From contig DAOUMS010000001.1 of assembly GCA_034409565.1 (NCBI GenBank), positions 176,962-240,961 of the forward strand: a stretch of DNA of 64,000 bases, written 5' to 3'. Made by a program: the position numbers and the translations under genes. Shown piece by piece: positions 26,466 to 35,147 of this stretch. Each line of letters opens with the position of its first letter. Positions within the stretch are counted from its first letter, which is position 1. This stretch comes from E44-bin89 sp034409565. Lineage in GTDB: Bacteria > Chloroflexota > Dehalococcoidia > Dehalococcoidales > RBG-16-60-22. The notes beneath the pieces are model-generated. The model was not told the origin of the DNA and did not search any database. It saw nothing but the letters and a program-made list of their open reading frames with translations.

Positions 26466-27839
26466 ATGTCTTTGGAAAAGGCGGCTCAGGAACTGGCCGA
26501 ACTGGTCAGGCATGGCCAGGCCGATTATGTTGAGGCTCATCTTGAGGAGAGCCAGATTAGCCACATTATTTACCGGGGCAAAGAACTGGAGTCGATTGGC
26601 CGCTCGGAATCAGTTGGCGGCAACGTGCGGGCGATGGTCAGGGGAGGCTGGGGCTTTGTCAGCTTCAACAGTCTGGATAACCTGCGGGGCAGGGTAGAGA
26701 TGGCCATCAGTCAGGCCAGTCTGGTCGGCAGCGGGACCAGCCGGCTCGCCGCGGTGGCGCCCGCCGTTGACCGGGTGCCGGCGGGAGTGGACAGGGAACC
26801 GGTAACCATACCCCTGGCCGAAAAGAAGCAACTGCTGGACGAGTACAATGAAATTATCTGGCGGCAGCCCGAGATACAGACTTCTAACCTTGGCTACGGT
26901 GATAGTCGCCGGAAGACCATTTTCCTGAGTTCACTGGGCAGCTACATTGAGCAGGAAAGGGTCGATGTCAGCCTGCGCATCGCGGCGGTGGCCGCCCGGG
27001 ACGGCGATGTCCAGCAGGCGGGGTTGAGCATGGGCAGTCGCGGCGACCTGGCGCCAATCCGTCAACTCCACCAGGAGGTCGAGCGCCTGTCACGTCATGC
27101 CGTGGCGCTGCTCTCAGCACCGCAGGCCAGGAGCGGGGAGCACACGGTGGTCCTTGACCCGGTGCTGGCCGGCGTCTTCGTTCATGAGGCCTTCGGGCAC
27201 CTGTCCGAGTCAGATTTCGTCTATGAAAATGACCGCCTGCGTGAGATTATGACGCTGGGGAAGCAGTTCGGCAGCCGGGAGCTCAATATTGTGGACACAG
27301 CCACGTTGCCCGGACTTCGTGGCAGCTATAAATACGACGATGAAGGCGTTCCGGCCACCAGGACATATCTCATCAGGGAAGGCAGACTGGTGGGCCGGCT
27401 GCACTCCAGGGAGACGGCGGCCAAAATGAAGGAGAAGCCAACCGGCAATGCCCGTGCCGTAAGCTACCGGTTTCCTCCCATCGTCCGCATGACCAATACT
27501 TACATTGAGCCGGGCGAGGTATCGTTTGAGGATATGATAGGCGATATCAAGGAAGGCATCTATGTCAGGAACTGGTACGGGGGCACCACCAGCATGGAGA
27601 TGTTCACTTTTTCGGCTGGTGAGGCCTATATGATTCGTAACGGCAAAATCGCCGAGGCACTGCGCCCCGTGGTGCTGACCGGCAACGTGTTTGATACTCT
27701 CCACAACATAGATGCCATTGGCAATGACCTGGACATGAACCAGGGTGGTGGCTGCGGTAAGGGAGGGCAGATGCCGCTGCCGGTTTCAAATGGCAGCCCC
27801 CATATCCGAATCCGCCGCTGTCTGGTGGGGGGTAGATAG
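26466..27839 (+). CDS. tldD: TldD-type metalloprotease subunit
   Basis: A 457-residue protein of the TldD/PmbA family, proteases that trim peptides in a TldD-TldE heterodimer. The zinc motif HEAFGH is at residues 240-245, with the YDDEGVPATRT strand and YVRNWYGGTTSMEMFTF region of the active TldD subunit. ATG 26466 follows a CTGGAGTAATATAATC stretch. The stop adjoins the start of tldE. Confidence 0.93.
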   Translation: MSLEKAAQELAELVRHGQADYVEAHLEESQISHIIYRGKELESIGRSESVGGNVRAMVRGGWGFVSFNSLDNLRGRVEMAISQASLVGSGTSRLAAVAPAVDRVPAGVDREPVTIPLAEKKQLLDEYNEIIWRQPEIQTSNLGYGDSRRKTIFLSSLGSYIEQERVDVSLRIAAVAARDGDVQQAGLSMGSRGDLAPIRQLHQEVERLSRHAVALLSAPQARSGEHTVVLDPVLAGVFVHEAFGHLSESDFVYENDRLREIMTLGKQFGSRELNIVDTATLPGLRGSYKYDDEGVPATRTYLIREGRLVGRLHSRETAAKMKEKPTGNARAVSYRFPPIVRMTNTYIEPGEVSFEDMIGDIKEGIYVRNWYGGTTSMEMFTFSAGEAYMIRNGKIAEALRPVVLTGNVFDTLHNIDAIGNDLDMNQGGGCGKGGQMPLPVSNGSPHIRIRRCLVGGR

Positions 27840-29144
27840 TTGGAAGAGATACTGGTTCAGGCGCAAAAAGAGGCCGAGGCAGCGGAGGTGTTTTTCGTTT
27901 CCTCGGAGGACATCCAGGTTCATTTCGAGACCAATCGACTGAAGCATCTCCAGACCAAGCAGCAGACCAGCGTGGCGCTGCGTATCATTCGCGGCGGCAG
28001 AATCGGCTACGCCATCACCACCAACCCTGATGACTATCCAAATCTGGTCAGTAACGCGGTGGAGACAGCGCAATTCGGAGTGCCGGCCAAATTTGAAATG
28101 CCGTCGGCCAATTCATATCCGCAGATTGAAGTTTTCCGTGCCGATGTCGAGTCAGTACCCGTGGAGGCAATGGTCAGGCTTGGTGAAGAGCTCATTACCG
28201 CAGTTACCGGCCATACGCCGGGCATCATCTGCGAGGCTGAGGTGTCCCGGGGTACGGTTTCGGTGCGGCTGATTAATTCTCGCGGCGGACAGGCAGAGTA
28301 CCGCAAAAGCTATTTCGGCTTTGACCTAGAGGGTAACCTGATAAAAGGCTCCGATATGCTTTTCGTTGGCGATAGTGCCAGCTCTTGCCAGCCAATACTT
28401 GAGCCAGGAACGGTAAGGGACTCCGTATTGCAGCAACTGGAGCTGGCCAGAGAGCAGGCATCAGTGCCCACGAAATCGATGCCGGTGGTCTTCACCCCGC
28501 ATGGCTTGGCCAGTGCCCTTGTCTTGCCGCTGATGGCGGCCTTCAATGGCAAAACAGTCCTGGAAGGGGCTTCCCCGGTTGGGCAGAAGCTCGGTGAAAC
28601 GGTCTTTGACCGGAAACTCCAGCTCTGGGATGACCCGACGGTTGCTCTCCGGCCGAGCAGCCGGCCCTGCGATGACGAGGGCATGCCCAGCCAGCGCACC
28701 CCGCTTATCGAGGTTGGCAAGGTGGCCGGCTTCCTCTACGACCTTCAGACGGCGGCTCTGGCCAGCACCCGGAGTACCGGCAATGGCAGCCGCGGCCATG
28801 GCGGACTGCCCGCGCCATCTCCGAGCGCTTTTGTTATCGCCCCGGGCAGCACCACCTTTGACGAGATGGTCGGTGACATCAGGGAGGGGCTGGTGGTGGA
28901 GCAGCTTATGGGCGCCGAGCAGGGAAACATCCTGGGCGGCGATTTCAGCGGCAATGTCCTGCTCGGCTACAAGGTGGAAAATGGTAAAATAGTGGGCAGG
29001 GTGAAGGATACCATGGTCTCCGGGAATGTATATCAGGTGCTGAAGGAAATCGTGGCCCTTGGCCGCGAGACCAGATGGGTGGGCGGCTTTTTGCAGACCC
29101 CATACATATACTGCCCCGCTCTGGCGGTGGCCAGTAAGGGATAG
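27840..29144 (+). CDS. pmbA: TldE/PmbA-type subunit
   Basis: A 434-residue TldD-family paralogue that lacks the HExxxH motif, as expected for the non-catalytic TldE partner. The start is TTG 27840, directly after the tldD stop. The C-terminal half holds the GDFSGNVLLGYKVENGKIVG block of the family. With the upstream gene it makes the TldDE pair; substrates in this organism are unknown. Confidence 0.92.
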   Translation: MEEILVQAQKEAEAAEVFFVSSEDIQVHFETNRLKHLQTKQQTSVALRIIRGGRIGYAITTNPDDYPNLVSNAVETAQFGVPAKFEMPSANSYPQIEVFRADVESVPVEAMVRLGEELITAVTGHTPGIICEAEVSRGTVSVRLINSRGGQAEYRKSYFGFDLEGNLIKGSDMLFVGDSASSCQPILEPGTVRDSVLQQLELAREQASVPTKSMPVVFTPHGLASALVLPLMAAFNGKTVLEGASPVGQKLGETVFDRKLQLWDDPTVALRPSSRPCDDEGMPSQRTPLIEVGKVAGFLYDLQTAALASTRSTGNGSRGHGGLPAPSPSAFVIAPGSTTFDEMVGDIREGLVVEQLMGAEQGNILGGDFSGNVLLGYKVENGKIVGRVKDTMVSGNVYQVLKEIVALGRETRWVGGFLQTPYIYCPALAVASKG

Positions 29145-29177
29145 ACTTTAACTGGCAGTCAAAAGTAGGGAGTTCAA

Positions 29178-29194
29178 GAGGGGCGAAGCCCCTC
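29178..29194. repeat. Hairpin GAGGGGC-gaa-GCCCCTC
   Basis: A perfect 7-bp stem with a 3-nt loop (8 bp if the flanking A-T pair is counted), in the tldE to PAC2 gap. It resembles the AGAGGGGT hairpin before leuS. There is no T-run on either side, so termination is not clear. Confidence 0.5.
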
Positions 29195-29206
29195 TCATAA
29201 ATCTTT

Positions 29207-29234
29207 CCCCTTCCCCTTATCGAAGGGGAAGGGG
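29207..29234. repeat. Perfect 12-bp inverted repeat of the CCCCTTCCCCTT type
   Basis: CCCCTTCCCCTT (29207-29218), a 4-nt loop, and its exact complement (29223-29234), followed by more GGGG-rich sequence. It looks like a dispersed intergenic element rather than a terminator, because no T-run follows. Together with the hairpin at 29178 it fills most of the gap. Confidence 0.6.
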
Positions 29235-29290
29235 ATAAAGGGGATGGGGTTACCTAATAAAAATGCTGGAGTAAAAAGAGGTGTGGTGAA

Positions 29291-30082
29291 ATGAACGAGT
29301 TAGTCAGGCTTCACGCCCGCCCTAGGTTAAATGCCCCGAATATGCTTGCCGCCTGGCCCGGCGTCGGGAACGTCGCCATGATTGTGGCCACCTATCTGCA
29401 GAGAAAGCTGAACTTCAAGGAACTCGGTGAGATTGAGCCATCCAGCTTTTTCGACCCCGTCGGCGTGGTGGTCAGGGACAACGTGGTTGAGGAGCCGAAG
29501 TTCCCGCAGAGCAAGTTCTACTACTGGAAAAACAGGGGTGAAGGCAGCGACCTCATCGTGTTCATCGGCGAGGACCAGCCAGCGGCCAAAGGCTATGATC
29601 TGGCCAACTGCGTCCTCGATGTTGCTGAGAGGTTTAAGGTGCCGAGGATATTCACCTGCGCCGCGGCTCTGACCCGCATTCATCATACCGAATCGCCCGG
29701 CGTACTGGGGGTGGCGACTGACCCATCGGCGGCAGGCGTTTTCAAGAAGTACAACCTGATACATGCCAGCAATTTGCAAATCGCGGGGCTCAACGGGTTG
29801 CTGCTGGGGGTGGCCAAGGAGCGGGAAATCGAGGGCATCTGCCTGCTCGGGGAGGTGCCGGTCTACGCTACCCGCATTCAGAACCCGATGGCGGCGCTGG
29901 CGGTACTCGAGGTGCTGACCACGATGCTCGGTGTGGAGGTTGACCTCGATGAACTGGCGCAGCTGGCCGTGGAAACAAAGGAGAGAATGAAGCAGGTGGC
30001 CTCGCAGGCGATGGGCGAGTATATTGACTATTTTACCGAGCCGATATGGGAGCGTGGGGAGGAGGAGGACGAGGAAGGGTAA
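29291..30082 (+). CDS. PAC2 family protein
   Basis: A 263-residue protein of the PAC2 family, related to archaeal and eukaryotic proteasome assembly chaperones. WPGVGNVAMIVATYLQ near the N-terminus, the LIVFIGEDQP strand and the LNGLLLGVAKEREIEGICLLGE block followed by a domain with paired prolines support this. The C-terminus is a run of acidic residues. The bacterial function is unknown. ATG 29291 follows AGAGGTGTGGTGAA. Confidence 0.85.
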   Translation: MNELVRLHARPRLNAPNMLAAWPGVGNVAMIVATYLQRKLNFKELGEIEPSSFFDPVGVVVRDNVVEEPKFPQSKFYYWKNRGEGSDLIVFIGEDQPAAKGYDLANCVLDVAERFKVPRIFTCAAALTRIHHTESPGVLGVATDPSAAGVFKKYNLIHASNLQIAGLNGLLLGVAKEREIEGICLLGEVPVYATRIQNPMAALAVLEVLTTMLGVEVDLDELAQLAVETKERMKQVASQAMGEYIDYFTEPIWERGEEEDEEG

Positions 30083-30096
30083 CCTGAGGGCGGAGT

Positions 30097-30639
30097 ATGA
30101 TGCTGGGCACCAAGGTCAGGCTGCGTGAGAAAAAACTAACCGACGCCCGCAACGATTACCGGTGGCAGACCAGTCCGGAGCTTGCCCGGCTTGATGCCAT
30201 GCCCCTGCCGAACCTCTCTTTTTCCCGCTATCTTCTCGACTTCGCGGCGACGCTGCGCAATCCTGCCCCGAAGCGCCGTACCTTCGCCATCGAGACCCTT
30301 GACGGCAGACACATCGGCAACTGCGTGTATTACAACATTGATAGGGCGAAGGGGGAGGCTGAGCTGGGGATTATGATTGGTGACGCTAAATACTGGGGCA
30401 AAGGCTATGGCACTGATACCGTGAACACGCTTGTGGACTACCTGTTCCATGAGCTGGATATGCAGCGGATTCACCTGAAGACTCTGGACTGGAACGGGCG
30501 GGCGCAGCGTTGCTTCCTGAAGTGCGGCTTCGCTCCCTGCGGGCAGCGGGTGGAAAACGGGAATAATTTTTTGCTCATGGAGATGAAAAGAGAGTGCTGG
30601 CAGAAAAGCAAGGCCCGGATTAAGGAGGTCAGTTCTTGA
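30097..30639 (+). CDS. GNAT acetyltransferase, RimJ/RimL type
   Basis: A 180-residue GCN5-related N-acetyltransferase. The acetyl-CoA loop is visible as KYWGKGYGTD near residues 99-108, followed by the NTLVDYLFHEL helix and the NGRAQRCFLKCGF motif. The substrate is unknown. A second ATG follows the first directly. The stop overlaps the mtnA start by 4 nt. Confidence 0.85.
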   Translation: MMLGTKVRLREKKLTDARNDYRWQTSPELARLDAMPLPNLSFSRYLLDFAATLRNPAPKRRTFAIETLDGRHIGNCVYYNIDRAKGEAELGIMIGDAKYWGKGYGTDTVNTLVDYLFHELDMQRIHLKTLDWNGRAQRCFLKCGFAPCGQRVENGNNFLLMEMKRECWQKSKARIKEVSS

Positions 30640-31673
30640 AGACGATTTACACTTCGCCGGTGGACTGGCTGGGCGACCGCGTGCGCATCCTTGACCAGAG
30701 CCGACTGCCCGACGAAGAAGTTTACCTGGAGCTGGCTGACTACCGTGAGGTGGCCTCAGCCATCGCAGAATTGAAAATAAGGGGTGCCCCGGCCATCGGG
30801 GTGTCTGGAGCTTACGGAATTGCGCTGGGGGCATTAAAAATTGAATCTGAACAGAAGGGTGATTTTCAGGGAAAGCTGGATGAGGTGATAGCCACTATGG
30901 CTGCCACCCGCCCCACCGCCCGCAACCTTTTCTGGGCGCTCCAGCGTATGCAGCAGGCGGCTGAGGTCGGCGATGATGTTAAGGAAATAAAATCGGCGCT
31001 AGTAGCCGAGGCGGTGAAAATTCATGAGGCAGAAAGGGAAGCGACGCGCCAGTTGAGCCAGCACGGTGCCGGGCTTATTAAGGACGAGGATACCGTGCTG
31101 GTGCACTGCAACGCCGGTCCGCTGGCCACTGCCGGCTACGGCACGGCGCTTGGTGCCGTCCTGTTTGCGGCGGAGCAGGGGAAAAAGATTAAGGTGCTCG
31201 CCACGGAGACACGCCCGGTGCTTCAGGGGGCGAGAATTACCGCCTGGGAACTGAAGAAGGCCGGCGTTCCCGTGACGCTGATTGCCGACTCCGCGGTGGG
31301 CTATTTTATGAGGCAGGGTGAAGTCAACTGCATCATTGTTGGGGCCGACCGCATTGCCGCCAACGGGGACACGGCCAATAAAATCGGCACGTACATGCTG
31401 GCAGTGCTGGCCGGAGAAAATAACGTCCCGTTTTACGTTGCCGCCCCTCTCAGCACCATTGACCCCGCCCTCGCCACCGGCGAACAGGTCCCCATCGAGC
31501 AGAGAAAGCCGGAGGAGATAACACATATCAGGGGTGTGCGTATTGCTCCGGAAGGCGTGGCAGTGCAAAATCCCGCCTTTGACGTTACCCCCCACCAGTA
31601 CGTCACCGCCATCATCACCGAGAGGGGTATAATAAAAGCGCCGTTCGGGGAGGGGATTGGAGGGGTATTGTGA
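30636..31673 (+). CDS. mtnA: Methylthioribose-1-phosphate isomerase MtnA
   Basis: MtnA converts methylthioribose-1-phosphate to methylthioribulose-1-phosphate in methionine salvage; family members may also isomerise other 1-phosphopentoses. Length 345 residues. Catalytic Cys158 (VHCNAGPLATAGYG) and Asp238 (VGADRIAANGD) are present, as is the RGAPAIG block at 49-55. The start is TTG 30636, overlapping the GNAT stop. Later salvage genes (mtnK, mtnW, mtnB) are not in the window, so the product may enter another route. Confidence 0.93.
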   Translation: MKTIYTSPVDWLGDRVRILDQSRLPDEEVYLELADYREVASAIAELKIRGAPAIGVSGAYGIALGALKIESEQKGDFQGKLDEVIATMAATRPTARNLFWALQRMQQAAEVGDDVKEIKSALVAEAVKIHEAEREATRQLSQHGAGLIKDEDTVLVHCNAGPLATAGYGTALGAVLFAAEQGKKIKVLATETRPVLQGARITAWELKKAGVPVTLIADSAVGYFMRQGEVNCIIVGADRIAANGDTANKIGTYMLAVLAGENNVPFYVAAPLSTIDPALATGEQVPIEQRKPEEITHIRGVRIAPEGVAVQNPAFDVTPHQYVTAIITERGIIKAPFGEGIGGVL

Positions 31674-32308
31674 AAACATATAAGCAAACAAAAGAAGAAT
31701 TATTAGAACATTTAAGAGCCCAAATACAATTTATGAAACTGTCATCAAAGTCTTTCGATGATGGTTTTGAGGACGAGGCAAAGAGACTGGCTGTAGTAAT
31801 TCGTGTTTTAGTACACGATACACGGAATTCAACATCTTTATTGACTTTGTTAGGTAAAAAGGATATAGGGTTTTACGATTCATCTGTTCCTTACGACCCA
31901 AGAAATTTATTGACATATAATGGTTTAACTATGATGAGAATATCAACTTCTGAAGGTGCTAGTTATGTTGCTCCGCTTGATAATGGTCCTCCGTCAAGAA
32001 GTAGAACTAGAAAAATATCTTTCAAAGTATGGTGGGATGGCGTGTTTGTCATAAAAGATAAATATGGGAAGACACTCACTAGGAAAGATTTGACCCTTAG
32101 TGTGGCAAATGCTGATGGTGGAGCTCACGTTGACCCTAACCTAGATGAAACTTACTCTAATCTTACCCGATTTAATTCAATAGGGTGGAAATTTTTTAAT
32201 CGCGAAGTTGAAGACAGCTTTAAAAATAGTCTGGTTTTACCGAGTATCCGTCAAATTGCACATGAGGTCTTGAAAACGTTAAATGATGAGTTTTCGTACT
32301 TATTCTAA
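31670..32308 (+). CDS. AT-rich orphan gene inserted between mtnA and mtnP
   Basis: A 212-residue protein of a family I cannot name. The N-terminal part (about residues 1-65) is helical and charged, with HDTRNSTSLLTLLGKKDI as a recognisable block; the rest looks beta-rich, with a KVWWDGVFV strand. Its codons are A/T-ending throughout, unlike every neighbour, which points to recent transfer. It starts at GTG 31670, inside the mtnA stop, and so uses the host operon for translation. No catalytic motif is visible. Confidence 0.7.
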   Translation: MKTYKQTKEELLEHLRAQIQFMKLSSKSFDDGFEDEAKRLAVVIRVLVHDTRNSTSLLTLLGKKDIGFYDSSVPYDPRNLLTYNGLTMMRISTSEGASYVAPLDNGPPSRSRTRKISFKVWWDGVFVIKDKYGKTLTRKDLTLSVANADGGAHVDPNLDETYSNLTRFNSIGWKFFNREVEDSFKNSLVLPSIRQIAHEVLKTLNDEFSYLF

Positions 32309-32335
32309 ATATATGTATATTCGAGGAGGCCATCT

Positions 32336-33205
32336 ATGCCAGAAGCTAAGATAGCGGTCATCGGCGGGAGCGGGCTGTATGACATCGAGGGGTTGCAGGA
32401 TATAGAAGAAGTTGACATAAATACTCCATTCGGCCGGCCGAGCGATAAAATCGTGGTGGGGAAGCTGGAAGGGGTGGGGGTCGCCTTTCTGCCCCGGCAT
32501 GGGCGGGGGCACCGCATACTACCCACCGAGGTGCCGTACCGGGCCAATATCTACGCCCTGAAATCGCTGGGGGCGGAGAGAATCATCGGCATCAACTCGG
32601 TGGGGAGCCTCAAAGAGGAATTCAAGCCCAACGACCTGCTCATTCCCGACCAGCTTATCGACCGCACCCGCCAGCGGGCCAATACCTTCTTCGGCGAGGG
32701 CATCGTCGCCCACGTCCCCTTCGGCGAGCCTTTCTGCCCGTCGCTGGGCCAGCTCGTCTACAAGGCGGCCAAAGATGCCGGCGCCACCGTGCATAAGGGC
32801 GGCACCTACGTGGTCATGGAGGGGCCGGCCTTCTCCACTAAAGCGGAGTCCATGCTCTACCGCTCCTGGGGGGCGGACGTCATCGGCATGACGGCGCTGC
32901 CCGAGGCCAAACTGGCGCGGGAGGCGGAAATATGCTACGCTGTTATTGCCTGTGTTACCGATTACGACTGCTGGCGGCGGGGGCATGACGCCGTTACCGC
33001 CGAGATGATAATCAATCGTCTGCGCCAGAACATTGACACGGCCAAAAAAATCATCAGGCTGGCGGTGGGCAGGGTCCCCAAAAAGCGCGACTGCGACTGT
33101 GCCACGGCGTTGAGCACGGCGCTGGTAACGGCACCGGATGTCATGCCCGAGGCGCAGAAGCAAAAGCTTGACCTGCTCATCGGCAAGTATCTGAAAAAGG
33201 ACTAG
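32336..33205 (+). CDS. mtnP: S-methyl-5'-thioadenosine phosphorylase MtnP
   Basis: MtnP splits methylthioadenosine with phosphate into adenine and methylthioribose-1-phosphate, the MtnA substrate. Length 289 residues. The IGGSGLYDI start, FLPRHGRGHRILP phosphate-site block, and the MEGPAFSTKAES and IGMTALPEAKLAREAEICYA regions are intact. It starts with ATG 32336 after CGAGGAGG. The AT-rich orphan now separates it from mtnA. Confidence 0.95.
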   Translation: MPEAKIAVIGGSGLYDIEGLQDIEEVDINTPFGRPSDKIVVGKLEGVGVAFLPRHGRGHRILPTEVPYRANIYALKSLGAERIIGINSVGSLKEEFKPNDLLIPDQLIDRTRQRANTFFGEGIVAHVPFGEPFCPSLGQLVYKAAKDAGATVHKGGTYVVMEGPAFSTKAESMLYRSWGADVIGMTALPEAKLAREAEICYAVIACVTDYDCWRRGHDAVTAEMIINRLRQNIDTAKKIIRLAVGRVPKKRDCDCATALSTALVTAPDVMPEAQKQKLDLLIGKYLKKD

Positions 33206-33209
33206 ACAT

Positions 33210-34244
33210 ATGCCCGGAGTTGAATTTAACTGTTTACCAACGATTATCGGCAGCGTGCCCCACACTGACCCTGATGTGGCCTGTGCGCAGATTACGCATT
33301 ACCTCAGGGATATCCCGGCCTGGCCGCAACTGCCCAAGCGCTCATTTCTGGAGAATATGTATGTCCAGTACAGCCAGGGGTTCCCCGGGGTGGTGGTTGA
33401 CGAGGCCGAGAAAAAAATACAGGTGAACCGCCAGCAGGACCTGAACCGCCCTCTGGAGCAGCTTTACCATGCCTTTCTGGAAAATAAGGCGGATGGGTTT
33501 GCCATTAGCGACGACTACGCCGCCGGGCTGCACCGCTTCCTGTCTCTCGATGACCTGTCGCCCAAGGCGGTCAAAGGCCATGTCACCGGCCCCGTGACCT
33601 GGGGGCTGACCGTGGTTGACGAGGACGGCAAGGGCATCCTCTATGACGACCTGCTCGGCGACGCCGTGCCCAAGCTGCTGCGGCTGAAAGCGGTCTGGCA
33701 GGAAAAAATGCTGAAAAAGCTTTGCCGCCGCACCATTATCTTCGTCGATGAGCCGTATATGTCGGCCTTTGGCTCGGTGGGCATGATGCTTTCGAAGGAG
33801 AAGGTGGTCAGCCTGCTGAACGAGGTCTTCGGCGGCATTGAGGGGCTGAAGGGCGTCCACTGCTGTGGCAACACCGACTGGTCGGTGATACTGGGCAGCG
33901 AGGTCGATATTATAAGCTTTGACACCTACAACTACGCCCAGTCTTTGAGGCTCTACCCTCAGGAAGTGAAGAAGTTCCTCGACCGGGGAGGTAGCGTTGC
34001 CTGGGGCATTGTCCCCAATGAGGAGGAGGCGGTAGGCAAAGAGTCTGCTGCCAGCCTCAAGGACCGACTTGAGGAAGCGATGGCCCCCTTCACCCGGAAA
34101 GGCATTCCTTTCCGGCAGCTGCTCGCGCAGGGGTTGATTACCCCCAGCTGCGGGCTGGCTTCTCTCGCCACCGAGGCGGCGGCCGTCCGGGCTCTGGAAC
34201 TGCTTGCTGAGCTATCAGACCGGCTCAGAACACAATATGGCTAA
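33210..34244 (+). CDS. MetE-like methyltransferase, core methionine synthase type
   Basis: A 344-residue protein with only the C-terminal (catalytic) barrel of cobalamin-independent methionine synthase, without the N-terminal half. The HCC motif (His217 and Cys219 as HxC) and Cys314 match three of the four MetE zinc ligands; the third-ligand region has Asp238 (SFDTYN) where MetE has Glu. A Dehalococcoides core-MetE has been reported to use a methylcorrinoid donor rather than methyl-folate. Placement after mtnA and mtnP supports a role in methionine supply. It may instead use another thiol acceptor. Confidence 0.75.
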   Translation: MPGVEFNCLPTIIGSVPHTDPDVACAQITHYLRDIPAWPQLPKRSFLENMYVQYSQGFPGVVVDEAEKKIQVNRQQDLNRPLEQLYHAFLENKADGFAISDDYAAGLHRFLSLDDLSPKAVKGHVTGPVTWGLTVVDEDGKGILYDDLLGDAVPKLLRLKAVWQEKMLKKLCRRTIIFVDEPYMSAFGSVGMMLSKEKVVSLLNEVFGGIEGLKGVHCCGNTDWSVILGSEVDIISFDTYNYAQSLRLYPQEVKKFLDRGGSVAWGIVPNEEEAVGKESAASLKDRLEEAMAPFTRKGIPFRQLLAQGLITPSCGLASLATEAAAVRALELLAELSDRLRTQYG

Positions 34245-34261
34245 GGAAGGGCAAAGCGTAA

Positions 34262-34465
34262 ATGGAATGTAACATTGAAGCCAATAAGGCCAGATGCACC
34301 TGCACCTATGAGTCCTGTTCCAGAAAGGGCAAGTGCTGCGATTGCATTGCCTATCACCTTAAATATGACGAGCTTCCCGGCTGCGTTTTCCCGCCGGAAG
34401 TGGAAAAGACCTTTGACCGTTCTTTTGCCCGGTTTGCCCGGGTGGTTGCCGGGGATAAAAGCTGA
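34262..34465 (+). CDS. Cys-rich small protein, DUF6485-like
   Basis: A 67-residue protein with eight cysteines in the first 41 residues, in the pattern C..CTCTYESC...GKCCDC......LPGCVFP. This fits a small DUF6485-type family as I recall it; function unknown. It probably binds a metal. It starts 18 nt after the MetE-like gene stop. Confidence 0.7.
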   Translation: MECNIEANKARCTCTYESCSRKGKCCDCIAYHLKYDELPGCVFPPEVEKTFDRSFARFARVVAGDKS

Positions 34466-34485
34466 TAAAGGCGGTGACGCGGGCC

Positions 34486-34584
34486 ATGAATAAGACCAGA
34501 CGAGTGGCTACGCTGAAACACCGGCGCAAACTTAAAAAGCTGAAGGAAAAGCGCCAGGCAGAACTACGGGAAAAGAAAAAGTAG
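34486..34584 (+). CDS. Very small basic protein (32 residues)
   Basis: A 32-residue lysine- and arginine-rich peptide (MNKTRRVATLKHRRKLKKLK and a similar tail). It lies in the operon gap after the Cys-rich gene. An in-frame GTG 12 nt upstream is an alternative start. Peptides of this composition often bind rRNA or other nucleic acid; no family is assigned. Moderate support only, from coding-like composition and position. Confidence 0.5.
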   Translation: MNKTRRVATLKHRRKLKKLKEKRQAELREKKK

Positions 34585-34628
34585 TTCTTTGCTGAACGCA
34601 TCAGGCAGGTAGTGGGCCATTGCCACCT

Positions 34629-35147
34629 ATGAAGACAGTGTACCTGCTTACGGGCAGTCCGGGAAGCGGGAAGACCAGCCTGGTCAGACAGGCGGTTGCG
34701 GAACTGAAGGGCAAAGCTGGCGGCTTCTATACCGAGGAAATACGCGTTCAGGGCATGAGGCTTGGCTTCAGGCTGGTCACTCTGGATGGGCAGGAGACGG
34801 TGCTGGCTCACGTTGACTTCCGGGGCCGGTATCGGGTGGGGAAATACGGCGTTGCTGTCGCTGGCCTGGAGAAGGTGGGTGTGCCGGCGCTTGAGGAGGC
34901 AATCAGGCAGCGCGATGTCATCGTCATTGATGAGATAGGCAAGATGGAGCTGTTTTCAAATCGTTTTCGTGAAGTCGTTCTGGCAGCCGTACACAGCGGC
35001 AAGCCGGTGCTCGGCACCATCATGCTCAAGCCGCACCCGTGGGCCGATGCTATTAAACGCCAGCCGCAGGTCAACTTGGTTGAAGTTACCCGCACTGGTT
35101 ACCATCGTGTGCTGGCGGACATAAAGCAATGGCTGGGGGTGAAATGA
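34629..35147 (+). CDS. THEP1-type nucleoside-triphosphatase
   Basis: A 172-residue P-loop NTPase of the THEP1 (COG1618) family. Walker A GSPGSGKT is at residues 9-16, GGFYTEEIR near 32-40 is the family signature, and VIVIDEIGKMELFS holds Walker B. ATG 34629 begins the P-loop fold at once; no strong ribosome site is seen. These enzymes hydrolyse NTPs in vitro, with unclear biological role. It overlaps the next gene by 4 nt. Confidence 0.9.
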   Translation: MKTVYLLTGSPGSGKTSLVRQAVAELKGKAGGFYTEEIRVQGMRLGFRLVTLDGQETVLAHVDFRGRYRVGKYGVAVAGLEKVGVPALEEAIRQRDVIVIDEIGKMELFSNRFREVVLAAVHSGKPVLGTIMLKPHPWADAIKRQPQVNLVEVTRTGYHRVLADIKQWLGVK

